This document shows positions 36,536 through 44,200 of a stretch of 47,832 bases of DNA, piece by piece. The notes beneath the pieces were generated by a model that saw nothing but the letters and a program-made list of their open reading frames with translations, did not search any database and had not been told where the DNA came from. Origin of the DNA: Gemmobacter nectariphilus (GTDB lineage Bacteria > Pseudomonadota > Alphaproteobacteria > Rhodobacterales > Rhodobacteraceae); contig DYMU01000020.1 in the NCBI GenBank assembly GCA_020721445.1, positions 1 to 47,832 on the forward strand, read 5' to 3'. Within the stretch, counting starts at the first letter, position 1. The number at the start of each line of letters is the position of its first letter. The position numbers were made by a program, and so were the translations under genes.

Positions 36536-37054
36536 TTACTGGACGGGTTCGACCTCGCCTTTGGCGCAGACGCAGGGGCCAACACCCCTGGAATCGCAAA
36601 GCGCGCAAAGTGCTTCGGGCGATTGTATCGCGCGGGGCTCCAGCGCCTCCAACTGTGGGCGCAACCATTCCAGGCTGTAGCCCTGCCTTGCGGCGATTGC
36701 GATCAGCATGTCCGGCGACAGCGGCCCGACTTTTGCCAAAGCCCAGCAGATGGATGACCGGTTGCCGCTGGCGCAATAGGCCAATACCGGGCCCGTGGCA
36801 CTGTCAATCGCCGCGGCCTGCGCCTCGACATTGGCCTCGGTCAAGGCACCGCCAATCACCGGGTTCACGACATATTCCAGCCCCGCTGCCTCGGCCGCTG
36901 TTCGCATGGCCGCCGTCTGGTGCGATGGCGGATTTTCATGATCGGGTCGGTTGTTGATCACGCGGGTAAAGCCTGCTGCCTTGATCGCCACGAAATCCTC
37001 GGGGTCGATCTGCGGGGCAACGGCGTATTCAGGTGTCAGCGGGCGGATGTCCAT
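36536..37054 (-). CDS. TIGR01244-family sulfurtransferase/phosphatase-like protein with cysteine-rich tail
   Basis: A 172-aa protein of the DUF442/TIGR01244 family (beta-lactamase-hydrolase-like N-domain), with a PTP-like fold. DIRPLTPEYAVAPQIDPEDF opens the domain, then GFTRVINNRPDHENP and the active-site loop YCASGNRSS (Cys-x4-Arg). The tail adds four cysteines (ALCALCDSRGVGPCVCAKGE), which could bind a metal or carry sulfur. It overlaps the end of the upstream YeeE gene by 19 bases and closes a sulfur operon with a persulfide-dioxygenase-type enzyme, so a role in persulfide or sulfur transfer is likely. Confidence 0.85.
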   Translation of the reverse strand: MDIRPLTPEYAVAPQIDPEDFVAIKAAGFTRVINNRPDHENPPSHQTAAMRTAAEAAGLEYVVNPVIGGALTEANVEAQAAAIDSATGPVLAYCASGNRSSICWALAKVGPLSPDMLIAIAARQGYSLEWLRPQLEALEPRAIQSPEALCALCDSRGVGPCVCAKGEVEPVQ

Positions 37055-37488
37055 GCGGCCTCTCCTTTGGGTGTCAGTGCACGCCGCAGCACGGGCGTTA
37101 CGATCATGCCGCCAATCATGGCAAAGATGAAGACCAAACCGGCAAATCCGTTCAGGGAAACAGCCGCCAGTGCCGGACCGGGGCAAAGCCCGACCAGACC
37201 CCACCCGGCCCCGAACAGAACCGAGCCAAGGATCAGATTGCTGTCCAGCTTTTGCGCGGGCTTGGCCGGAATATCATTGCCCAGCACCGCCACACGCCGC
37301 TTTTCCGCGACGCGCCACGCGATGAACATCGGGATGATCGCACCGCCCATCACAAAGGCCAATGTCGGATCCCAGTCGCCGAACACGTCCAGCCAGCCTT
37401 GCACCTTTACGGTGTCAATCATCCCCGACACCAGCAACCCGGCCCCGAACATCGCGCCCGAAAGCGCCGAAAACACGTTGCGTTTCAT
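37036..37488 (-). CDS. YeeE/YedE-family sulfur transporter, second half (DUF6691 type)
   Basis: A 150-aa membrane protein with about four helices. It starts MKRNVFSALSGAMFGAGLLV and contains LFGAGWGLVGLCPGPALAAV, the conserved GxCPG segment with one cysteine of the family. YeeE/YedE proteins (TsuA) import thiosulfate or related sulfur species by passing it along cysteines. In many bacteria the protein is split in two; the other half lies one base upstream. Start at 37488 preferred over an in-frame ATG inside the neighbouring gene. Confidence 0.88.
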   Translation of the reverse strand: MKRNVFSALSGAMFGAGLLVSGMIDTVKVQGWLDVFGDWDPTLAFVMGGAIIPMFIAWRVAEKRRVAVLGNDIPAKPAQKLDSNLILGSVLFGAGWGLVGLCPGPALAAVSLNGFAGLVFIFAMIGGMIVTPVLRRALTPKGEAAWTSAR

Positions 37489-37489
37489 C

Positions 37490-37918
37490 TCAGATAATCC
37501 CCAGCCAATGACGGAACGCCAAAACCACGATACCGCCCGCAATAATGTAGGCCACAGTGGCCCCGATGCCGCGCAGCGACAGCCGCGATATTCCGCACAC
37601 GCCATGGCCCGAGGTGCAGCCATTGGCGATCCGCGTGCCGATGCCGACCAAAAGGCCAGCCGCGATCAGCAGCCACAGATTGTCGGTCACCCGCGTATCG
37701 ACCTTGTCATAAAGCGGCACCAGCACCGGCGGGAACAACATCAGCCCCAGAAGAAACGCAACCCGCTCAGCCCAAGTGCTGCGCCCGGTGCCGTCAACCA
37801 GACCGCCCAGAATGCCCGAAGCCCCCATGATCCGCCCGTTGATCAGAAGATACATCGCACCCGCGCAGCCGATCATAAGGCCTCCAACGAAGCCCCAGAC
37901 CCAATCTATCGGTATCAT
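37490..37918 (-). CDS. YeeE/YedE-family sulfur transporter, first half
   Basis: A 142-aa membrane protein with about four helices. It contains [32 protein letters not shown] and the family motif [19 protein letters not shown] with two cysteines. It pairs with the next gene to make a full-size YeeE/TsuA-like transporter for thiosulfate or another sulfur species. The start at 37918 has AGGGAA before it; the gene lies 66 bases after the persulfide-dioxygenase-type gene. Confidence 0.88.
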   Translation of the reverse strand: MIPIDWVWGFVGGLMIGCAGAMYLLINGRIMGASGILGGLVDGTGRSTWAERVAFLLGLMLFPPVLVPLYDKVDTRVTDNLWLLIAAGLLVGIGTRIANGCTSGHGVCGISRLSLRGIGATVAYIIAGGIVVLAFRHWLGII

Positions 37919-37984
37919 GTTGTTCCCTGTCCCTGTGTTTGAACCGCCGCGCAAGGTCTCCCGTCCCGGCGCGGCGGGGTTTGG

Positions 37985-38848
37985 TTACAGCCCGTTGATG
38001 GGCACTTTCAGATAGGATTGACCGTTGTCTTCCGGCTCGGGCATGTGGCCCGCGCGCATGTTCACCTGAAGCGACGGGATAATCAGCCGCGGCATCGCCA
38101 GCGTGGCGTCGCGGGTGTTGCGCATGGCGATGAAATCCTCACGGCTCTTGCCGGCGCCCACATGGATGTTGCGGGCCTTTTGTGCGCCGACCGTGGTTTC
38201 CCACGCAAACTCTTCGCGGCCCGGTGCCTTGTAGTCATGGCCCACGAAAATGCGGGTCTCGTCCGGCAGGGCCATGATCTTTTGCACGGAATCATACAGC
38301 GTTTCCGCCGATCCACCGGGGAAATCGCAGCGTGCCGTGCCGAAATCAGGCATGAACAGCGTGTCGCCGACAAAGGCCGCGTCGCCGATGACATAGGTCA
38401 GGCAGGCGGGGGTGTGGCCGGGCGTGTGTTTCACATCGCCACGCAGCTGGCCGATGTGAAAGCTGTCGCCCTCCTTGAACAACTGATCGAACTGCGATCC
38501 GTCGCGCTGAAACCGGGTGCCTTCGTTGAAGATCTTGCCGAAGGTGTCTTGCACAACGGTGATCCGCTCACCGATACCGATCTTGCCGCCGACGCGTTCC
38601 TGGATATAGGGCGCAGCCGACAGGTGGTCGGCATGCACATGGGTTTCCAGAATCCATTGCACATCAAGGGCGTTGTCGCGGATGAAGGCGATGACCGCAT
38701 CGGCTGATCGGGTGTCGGTGCGGCCCGAGGCGTAATCGAAATCCAGCACGGAGTCGATCACTGCACAAGCGCGCCCCGTGGGTTCGATCACAACATAGGT
38801 GATCGTGTTCGTCGCCTCGTCAAAGAAGCCGTGAACTGTCGGGGTCAT
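37985..38848 (-). CDS. MBL-fold hydrolase, persulfide dioxygenase (ETHE1/Blh) type
   Basis: A 287-aa metallo-beta-lactamase-fold enzyme. Metal motifs: ETHVHADHLSAA (HxHxDH), KHTPGHTPACL, FVGDTLFMPDFGTARCDFPG, and FVGHDYK. GTARCDFPGG is typical of sulfur dioxygenases, which oxidise glutathione persulfide to sulfite with non-heme iron. Context with YeeE halves and a TIGR01244 protein matches the Blh/BigR-type sulfide-detoxification operons. The start at 38848 follows GAGGAC; an alternative lies 12 bases upstream. No sulfide:quinone reductase or ArsR-type regulator is adjacent. Confidence 0.9.
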   Translation of the reverse strand: MTPTVHGFFDEATNTITYVVIEPTGRACAVIDSVLDFDYASGRTDTRSADAVIAFIRDNALDVQWILETHVHADHLSAAPYIQERVGGKIGIGERITVVQDTFGKIFNEGTRFQRDGSQFDQLFKEGDSFHIGQLRGDVKHTPGHTPACLTYVIGDAAFVGDTLFMPDFGTARCDFPGGSAETLYDSVQKIMALPDETRIFVGHDYKAPGREEFAWETTVGAQKARNIHVGAGKSREDFIAMRNTRDATLAMPRLIIPSLQVNMRAGHMPEPEDNGQSYLKVPINGL

Positions 38849-38900
38849 TGGTGTCCTCATGAGTCTTGAGACTGCTGTCAGCATATAGGCAAGCAAAGAT

Positions 38901-38920
38901 ATATTTCAACAATTGAATAT
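38901..38920. promoter_or_regulatory. AT-rich imperfect palindrome before the sulfur operon (SqrR/BigR-like)
   Basis: ATATTTCAACAATTGAATAT lies 53 bases upstream of the persulfide-dioxygenase start. It contains ATTT-N8-GAAT, one base off the ATTC-N8-GAAT motif reported for the persulfide sensor SqrR of Rhodobacter capsulatus. The related BigR also uses AT-rich palindromes. The regulator itself is not in the window. Confidence 0.45.
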
Positions 38921-39013
38921 GATCCTGGGCTGCCTTTTGCCCAAGGATTGACTTGTATCATTGTTGCAGACCGCAGGCTGTCGTAGCATCATTGGTCAAT
39001 GCAGGAGACCGAC

Positions 39014-39334
39014 ATGCCGAAATCCATCGCCGATCGCAAAGCCGAACTGGTGGCTCGCAAGGCTGATCTGACCAACCGTCTGGTTGTGATTGATGCCGAA
39101 CTGGACAGCCACAACAATGCCGACTGGGGAGAACTGGCGGTAGAACGGGAAAGCGACGAGGTTCTGGAAGGCATGGGCCAGTCGGGTCAGGCCGAGTTGC
39201 GGATGATTGACGCAGCGCTGGATCGGATTGAGGCTGGCGACTATGGCTTTTGCGCCAAGTGCGGGGCGCAGATCAGCGAAGAGCGGCTGGATGTGCTGCC
39301 CTATACGCCGTTTTGCCGCGATTGCGCGCCCTGA
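39014..39334 (+). CDS. DksA/TraR-family zinc-finger protein
   Basis: A 106-aa protein with an N-terminal helical hairpin (ADRKAELVARKADLTNRLVV to ELRMIDAALDRIEAGDYGF) and a C4 zinc finger at Cys80, 83, 101 and 104 (CAKCGAQIS, FCRDC). DksA relatives enter the RNA-polymerase secondary channel and adjust stringent-response promoters. It is shorter than E. coli DksA (151 aa). The ATG at 39014 has GGAG 7 bases upstream; the one at 38999 has no site. Confidence 0.85.
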   Translation: MPKSIADRKAELVARKADLTNRLVVIDAELDSHNNADWGELAVERESDEVLEGMGQSGQAELRMIDAALDRIEAGDYGFCAKCGAQISEERLDVLPYTPFCRDCAP

Positions 39335-39363
39335 CCCGGCGCGCCACAAAGGGGGATAGAGCG

Positions 39364-39576
39364 ATGGCTACCGAACACAAGACGCTGCCATTGGCAGAGC
39401 TTGCCGCGAAAATGGCCGAAACCTCGCTTGTGGGGGGGAATGCGGCGCTGGCAATTCTGACCGGCGAGATGCAGGCGTTGGGCGCGGTCCTGCCTGTGAC
39501 GCAGCCGATGACCGAGGCCGAAGCGCTTGCCCATGAGGCCGAGGTTGAGGACGGCTTTGACAACATGCCTGTCTGA
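39364..39576 (+). CDS. Small protein of unknown function
   Basis: A 70-aa soluble, acidic protein (PLAELAAKMAETSLVGGNAA, TEAEALAHEAEVEDGFDNMP). An AAAGGGGGATAG region precedes the ATG. It follows the DksA-like gene by 29 bases, so it is probably co-transcribed. I do not recognise a family. Confidence 0.55.
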   Translation: MATEHKTLPLAELAAKMAETSLVGGNAALAILTGEMQALGAVLPVTQPMTEAEALAHEAEVEDGFDNMPV

Positions 39577-39718
39577 TCTGGGTTGATCCGATCTGGGCAG
39601 GGCTGATTACGTCGCATTGGTGGCTGACTGGGTGTCTTGACCGCTGAAAACGTCTGGTAAAGCCGTGGCTTGACCGCAAGCCGTGTTGCACGGCACTGTG
39701 TGGGGGCGGTGGTTTTTC

Positions 39719-41563
39719 ATGCCGCGCTCGGACAAAGGAATGGCTGTGACCGATGGCGTGATGATCGCACAGGACGGTGCGGTTCTGGAAATCGTTCTGC
39801 AACACCGCGCTGACGGAACCTGGCTGGACCGATCCCAACGTGCGGCGGTAATTGCGGCTTTGGCGCAGGCGGGGCCGGACACCGGGGCAGTGCTGATCCA
39901 GTCGCAAGAGCGCCACTTTTCCACCAACCCGGACGCAGAGCCGGAACTGCCGTCACCTGACAGGGCCGCCATGCCCGGCCTTGACATGCTTTGCCAAGCC
40001 ATCGAGGGCTGCCCGGTGCCGGTGGTGGTGCTGCTGGAAGGTCTGGCCGGCGGTTCGGGCGCGGAAGTGGCCTTGGCCGCCACGGCGCGGGTGGCAACGC
40101 CAGATGCGCATCTGGCCTTTCCGGCTGCGCGGCTTGGGCGGATCAGCGGGGCCGGGTCCACGCAGCGCCTGCCACGGCTGGTTGGCCCGACCGAGGCTTT
40201 GGCGCTGCTGTCGGGGGGGCACCCTGTCAAGGCGCCCGAGGCAATGGCGATGGGATTGCTCGATCAGATCATCGAGGGTGAGACGCGGGACGAAATCCGC
40301 CGCTTGGCGGTGGCTTGGGCGGTGTCGGATGCGATGCCAAAACGTCCGCGCACGCCCGGTCTGCGTGATGCGCGCGGCTATCTTGCGATCACCGCTGCGG
40401 CGCGGGCTGATGCCGTGGTGGGCAGCCTGCAAGCAACCTTGGTGGAGTGCATCGAGGCTGCGCTTTTGCTGCCGCCCGATCAGGGGCTGGCACTGGAGGC
40501 AACCCTTGCCGCTGACCTGAACCAGCGCCCCGAGGCCAAAGCCCTGGCGCACATCCACCGCGCCGAAGTGGCCGCGGCCCGGACCCCGCCAGCCCTTGCC
40601 AAGATCAGCCCGCCCGCAGTGGCGCGTCCGGTGTTTGTCGGGGCGGCGTTGGGTCTGTCTGGACTTTTGCTGTCGGCACTGTCGCGCGGCTGTGCGGTGA
40701 CGGTTGCGGAAGCGGACCGGGAAAAGCTGGTCGCCCTGTTGCACGTTGTTGCTGCCCGGCACGAGGTTGCGGTCAAGGTCGGACACCTGACAGCCGAGCA
40801 GCGTGACGCCGACTGGGCGCGACTGACGCCCCTGCCCGATGTTTCTGCGCTGATGCAGGGCGATTTGGGGCCGGACCTCGTGGTTGTTGCCCCCGAGATG
40901 CTTGCCCCCACCGGTCGGCGCGGGGTGCCGGTTCTGATCACCGGGCGCGGTGCCTTGCCGGAAGGGGCGTTTCGGCTGGTGCTGACCGGGCGGGTTGCGG
41001 AACTGGGGCTGCCGCCGGCAAGCCCGGCGCAACCGGCGGCGCAGGCGATGGCATTTCTGCGGCGGCTCGGCCTGACGCTGGTGCTGACCGGCACACAATC
41101 GCCGGTGGGCATTGCCGGGCGACTGGCCGGGGCAGGCGGGGCCGCGTTGCGGGCGCTGCTGGGGCTGGGTGTGCCGCCCGAAGATATTTCGGCTGCGGTG
41201 GTCGGCCTTGGTCTGGCCGCGCCAAACCTGCCAAAGGTTGATGCGGTTCCCCGGCACAGGGCGATGTCGCGCGATGAGATTGCAAGCCGATGGTTGGCGG
41301 CTTTGGCCAATGAAGGCGCGCGGGTGCTGGCCTCGGGGCTGGCGGCTTCATCGGGGGATATTGATCTGGTTGCGGTCCACGGCCTTGGCTTTCCGCGTGA
41401 CAGCGGCGGGCCGATGCATATCGCCGATCAGCGCGGGCTGTTGATCCTGCGCCGTGATTTGCGCCTGTGGGCAGAGGAAGATCCGGTCTGGGCGCCGGTT
41501 CCGGCGCTGGATGCCTTTGTGTCGGTCGGGCGCGGCTTTGCCGGCAGCCTTAGCCAAGGATGA
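39719..41563 (+). CDS. Degenerate FadB/FadJ-like multifunctional beta-oxidation protein
   Basis: A 614-aa protein laid out like the fatty-oxidation alpha subunit: an enoyl-CoA hydratase/isomerase domain (about 10-250) and a region in the place of 3-hydroxyacyl-CoA dehydrogenase (about 295-600). The hydratase part keeps Glu116 (GGSGAE) but has Ala136 where FadB has the second catalytic glutamate (LPETKLG becomes FPAARLG). The dehydrogenase part lacks a clean GxGxxG ([13 protein letters not shown]) and the HFF-type catalytic histidine motif. It may be a pseudoenzyme or have a new role. The C-terminus (VHGLGFPRDSGGPMHIAD) remains FadB-like. The ATG at 39719 has a GGGGGCGGTGG site; 39740 is an alternative. 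Confidence 0.72.
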   Translation: MPRSDKGMAVTDGVMIAQDGAVLEIVLQHRADGTWLDRSQRAAVIAALAQAGPDTGAVLIQSQERHFSTNPDAEPELPSPDRAAMPGLDMLCQAIEGCPVPVVVLLEGLAGGSGAEVALAATARVATPDAHLAFPAARLGRISGAGSTQRLPRLVGPTEALALLSGGHPVKAPEAMAMGLLDQIIEGETRDEIRRLAVAWAVSDAMPKRPRTPGLRDARGYLAITAAARADAVVGSLQATLVECIEAALLLPPDQGLALEATLAADLNQRPEAKALAHIHRAEVAAARTPPALAKISPPAVARPVFVGAALGLSGLLLSALSRGCAVTVAEADREKLVALLHVVAARHEVAVKVGHLTAEQRDADWARLTPLPDVSALMQGDLGPDLVVVAPEMLAPTGRRGVPVLITGRGALPEGAFRLVLTGRVAELGLPPASPAQPAAQAMAFLRRLGLTLVLTGTQSPVGIAGRLAGAGGAALRALLGLGVPPEDISAAVVGLGLAAPNLPKVDAVPRHRAMSRDEIASRWLAALANEGARVLASGLAASSGDIDLVAVHGLGFPRDSGGPMHIADQRGLLILRRDLRLWAEEDPVWAPVPALDAFVSVGRGFAGSLSQG

Positions 41564-41765
41564 TGCCGACGATCACCGCGATCAGCCCCAACGCCGACAC
41601 CGCCAAGGCGCCAAGATTGATCGCCACCACGCGTTGCAACTGCGCCTTGATCTGGTCATCCGGCAGGCCGGATTTGCGCGCCCGCATCGCCAGCACAATG
41701 CACCAGACAAGGCCCAGAACGCCCAGCAGCGTCAGCCCGGCCCCTGACCAGATCACGATCTCCAT
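41550..41765 (-). CDS. Small two-helix membrane protein
   Basis: A 71-aa protein with two hydrophobic helices (about 3-27 and 48-70) joined by a basic loop with KSGLPDDQIKAQLQ. AAAGGGG lies 8 bases before the ATG. Its end overlaps the end of the convergent FadB-like gene by 14 bases. Similar short membrane proteins are annotated as hypothetical; I assign no function. Confidence 0.7.
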   Translation of the reverse strand: MEIVIWSGAGLTLLGVLGLVWCIVLAMRARKSGLPDDQIKAQLQRVVAINLGALAVSALGLIAVIVGIILG

Positions 41766-41903
41766 CGCCCGCGCCCCTTTGCTGCCCCCGGCCCCCCGCG
41801 CCCTAGCCCAGCTTTGCCGCCCGCGCAAGCCTTGGCCCGGCTTGAACCGCCCTGCGCCACAGGTTAGGGAAGGTGCGCAACCCCTTCGCAGCACGAGGCC
41901 ACG

Positions 41904-42158
41904 ATGAGCGATCCGATCGACACCTATTCCGTCACCGCCGACGAGCTGCGCCAGTTCATCGAACGCGCCGAACAACTTGCCTCGGAAAAGAAAGACATTG
42001 CCGAGCAGGAAAAAGAGCTGTTCGCCGAAGCCAAGGGGCGCGGCTATGACACCAAGGTGATGCGCAAGGTGATTGCCCTGCGCAAGCGCAAGCCCGACGA
42101 GATTGCCGAAGAAGAAGCGGTGCTGGAAATGTACAAAGCCGCGCTTGGGATGGCCTGA
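41904..42158 (+). CDS. gapR: GapR (DUF2312) nucleoid-associated protein
   Basis: An 84-aa, mostly helical, lysine-rich protein: ADELRQFIERAEQLASEKKD, then KGRGYDTKVMRKVIALRKRK and EEEAVLEMYKAALG. This is the DUF2312/GapR signature. In Caulobacter GapR encircles overtwisted DNA ahead of polymerases and aids replication and chromosome segregation. Length agrees with the family (about 85-90 aa). It stands alone, transcribed to the right. Confidence 0.93.
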   Translation: MSDPIDTYSVTADELRQFIERAEQLASEKKDIAEQEKELFAEAKGRGYDTKVMRKVIALRKRKPDEIAEEEAVLEMYKAALGMA

Positions 42159-42238
42159 GCTTTCATCGCATCGCCGAAGGTGCGCCGCTGACGTTGAACA
42201 GTGGCACCCCCGGATTTGAACAGGACGCGCGGCACGGT

Positions 42239-42267
42239 CTTTGGTCAGGCTGGCTTTGGTCAGGCTG
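42239..42267 (+). repeat. Two direct copies of CTTTGGTCAGGCTG
   Basis: A 14-nt unit at 42239-42252 and 42254-42267 with a 15-base period, in the gap between gapR and the arsenate operon. Possibly slippage; no clear function. Confidence 0.5.
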
Positions 42268-42313
42268 CGGGGCGTCACTGTGTTGCCACGCAAACTTCAC
42301 TTGATTTTCACAA

Positions 42314-42337
42314 ATAAATCTACTATTCCAGATTTAT
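42314..42337. promoter_or_regulatory. ArsR-type operator overlapping the arsRC start
   Basis: ATAAATCT (42314-42321) and AGATTTAT (42330-42337) form a perfect inverted repeat with an 8-base spacer in an AT-rich patch. It covers the first two bases of the ATG at 42336. No ribosome-binding site is visible between it and the gene, so the transcript may be leaderless or start at the ATG at 42342. It is the best candidate operator for the encoded ArsR domain. Confidence 0.6.
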
Positions 42338-43184
42338 GGAAATGAATAGTGCCATACAAGCCTTTGCCTCTCTCGGCCACGCGGGCCGCCTTGCGGTGTT
42401 TCGGCTGCTGGTTCGGATGACACCGCAAGGTGCCAGACCGACCGAGATTGCCGAAGCCCTGGGGATGAAGCAAAACACCCTGTCGCATCACCTTGCCGAC
42501 CTGACCGCGTCGGGGATGGTCAAGGTCGAACGGCAAGGCAGGTCGCTGTTCTATTCCGTCGATCTTGAGGCGACAGAGGGGCTGATCGGCTACCTCGCGC
42601 TGAATGTAGGCCGGGGCCGCCCCGACCTGCTGGCCCCCCTTTCCCCCCCTAAAAAGGACACCACTGCCATGCAAGACACGGATTTTGATGTGCTGTTCAT
42701 CTGTTCTGGCAATTCCGCCCGCTCAATCTTTGCCGAAGCCTTGCTGCGCGATCTGGGCAAGGGCAAGTTTCAGGCGTTTTCCGCGGGCACCCGTCCGAAC
42801 AGCGAATTGAACCCCTTTGCCCTCGAGGTGCTGAAGCGCAATGGGCATGATATCACCCCGCTGCGGGCAAAGCATGTTTCCGAGTTTCAGAAACCCGGTG
42901 CCATCGTGATGGATTTCGTGTTCACCGTCTGCGATGCGGCCGCGGCCGAAGAATGCCCGCCGTGGCCCGGTCAGCCGATCACCGGCCATTGGGGTCTGCC
43001 TGACCCGGTCAAGGCCACCGGCACCGACGCCGAAAAGGCGTTGGTCTTTGCGCAAACCTATGCTGCGCTGCGCCGCCGGATCGCCTCGTTCGTCGAGCTG
43101 CCGTTCGAATCGCTCAGCCGCCTGTCGCTGCAAACCAAGGTTGATGCCATCGGAACCGATGCAACAACCGCTGAAAAGGCCTGA
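42336..43184 (+). CDS. ArsR regulator fused to thioredoxin-type arsenate reductase (ArsC)
   Basis: A 282-aa fusion. Residues 1-95 are an ArsR winged helix ([40 protein letters not shown]). Residues about 115-255 are a low-molecular-weight-phosphatase-type ArsC reducing arsenate to arsenite: Cys123 in the CSGNSAR loop (Cys-x5-Arg129), Cys199 and Cys207 ([12 protein letters not shown]) for the disulfide relay, and Asp223 in LPDP. The ArsR part lacks the usual ELCVCDL metal cysteines, so sensing may use the ArsC part or phosphate-like ligands. It starts an operon with GAPDH and ArsJ; no arsB/acr3 arsenite exporter follows. The start may be 42336 or 42342. Confidence 0.9.
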   Translation: MEMNSAIQAFASLGHAGRLAVFRLLVRMTPQGARPTEIAEALGMKQNTLSHHLADLTASGMVKVERQGRSLFYSVDLEATEGLIGYLALNVGRGRPDLLAPLSPPKKDTTAMQDTDFDVLFICSGNSARSIFAEALLRDLGKGKFQAFSAGTRPNSELNPFALEVLKRNGHDITPLRAKHVSEFQKPGAIVMDFVFTVCDAAAAEECPPWPGQPITGHWGLPDPVKATGTDAEKALVFAQTYAALRRRIASFVELPFESLSRLSLQTKVDAIGTDATTAEKA

Positions 43185-43189
43185 AGCGC

Positions 43190-44200
43190 ATGACCCGAAT
43201 TGCCCTGAACGGCCTTGGCCGCATCGGTAAGCTTGCCCTGCGCGACCTGATTGACACCGGCGCGGGTGGCGAGATCGTCTTGCTGAATGACCCGGTGGGC
43301 GATGCCGAGCAGCATGCCCTGCTGATGGAGTTCGACAGCGTCCATGGCCGCTGGCGAACCCCGGTCGGGTATGATGCAGACAGCCTGATTCTGAACGGCA
43401 CCGCCATCCGCCTGACCCATGCCAAGCGGATCGAGGAATTGCCGCTGGCTGAACTGGCGGTGGATGTGGTGATCGACTGCACGGGTGTGTTCAAGACCGG
43501 CGCCAAGGTGCAACCCTATTTCGACGCCGGGGTGAAGAAGGTCATCGTCTCGGCCCCGGTCAAGGATGGTGGCGCGCTGAACATGGTCTACGGCATCAAC
43601 CATGATCTGTATGACCCGGCCGTTCACAGCCTGCTGACGGCGGCAAGTTGCACCACCAACTGTCTGGCCCCGGTGGTGAAGGTCATCCACGAAGGCCTTG
43701 GCATCAAGCATGGCTCGATCACCACGATCCACAACGTCACCAACACCCAGACCATCGTCGATCGTCCCGCCAAGGACATGCGCCGCGCCCGATCTGCCCT
43801 GCTGAACCTGATCCCCACCACCACCGGCAGCGCCACCGCGATCACGCTGATCTACCCGGAACTCAAGGGCCGGTTGAACGGCCATGCGGTGCGGGTGCCG
43901 CTGCTGAATGGCTCGCTGACCGATTGCGTGTTTGAAGTCGAGCGTGCCACGACGGCCGAAGAGGTGAACGCGCTGTTCAAGGCCGCGGCGGACGGGCCGC
44001 TGAAAGGCATTCTGGGGTTTGAGTCCCGCCCACTGGTGTCGACCGATTTCACCAATGACCCGCGGTCGTCGATCGTCGACGGGCCGTCGACCATGGTGAT
44101 CAACGGCACGCAGGTGAAAATCTACGCCTGGTATGACAATGAATGGGGCTATTCCTGCCGTCTGGCAGACATCGCCCGCATGGTGGCGGGGTCATTGTGA
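43190..44200 (+). CDS. ArsJ-associated glyceraldehyde-3-phosphate dehydrogenase
   Basis: A 336-aa GAPDH with NAD motif [14 protein letters not shown], catalytic Cys154 in [26 protein letters not shown] (with the conserved histidine), [14 protein letters not shown] and YDNEWGYS. In arsenic islands this enzyme uses arsenate instead of phosphate to make 1-arseno-3-phosphoglycerate, which ArsJ exports. It sits 5 bases after the ArsR-ArsC fusion and overlaps arsJ by four bases, which marks it as the arsenate-specific copy rather than the glycolytic one. Confidence 0.92.
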   Translation: MTRIALNGLGRIGKLALRDLIDTGAGGEIVLLNDPVGDAEQHALLMEFDSVHGRWRTPVGYDADSLILNGTAIRLTHAKRIEELPLAELAVDVVIDCTGVFKTGAKVQPYFDAGVKKVIVSAPVKDGGALNMVYGINHDLYDPAVHSLLTAASCTTNCLAPVVKVIHEGLGIKHGSITTIHNVTNTQTIVDRPAKDMRRARSALLNLIPTTTGSATAITLIYPELKGRLNGHAVRVPLLNGSLTDCVFEVERATTAEEVNALFKAAADGPLKGILGFESRPLVSTDFTNDPRSSIVDGPSTMVINGTQVKIYAWYDNEWGYSCRLADIARMVAGSL

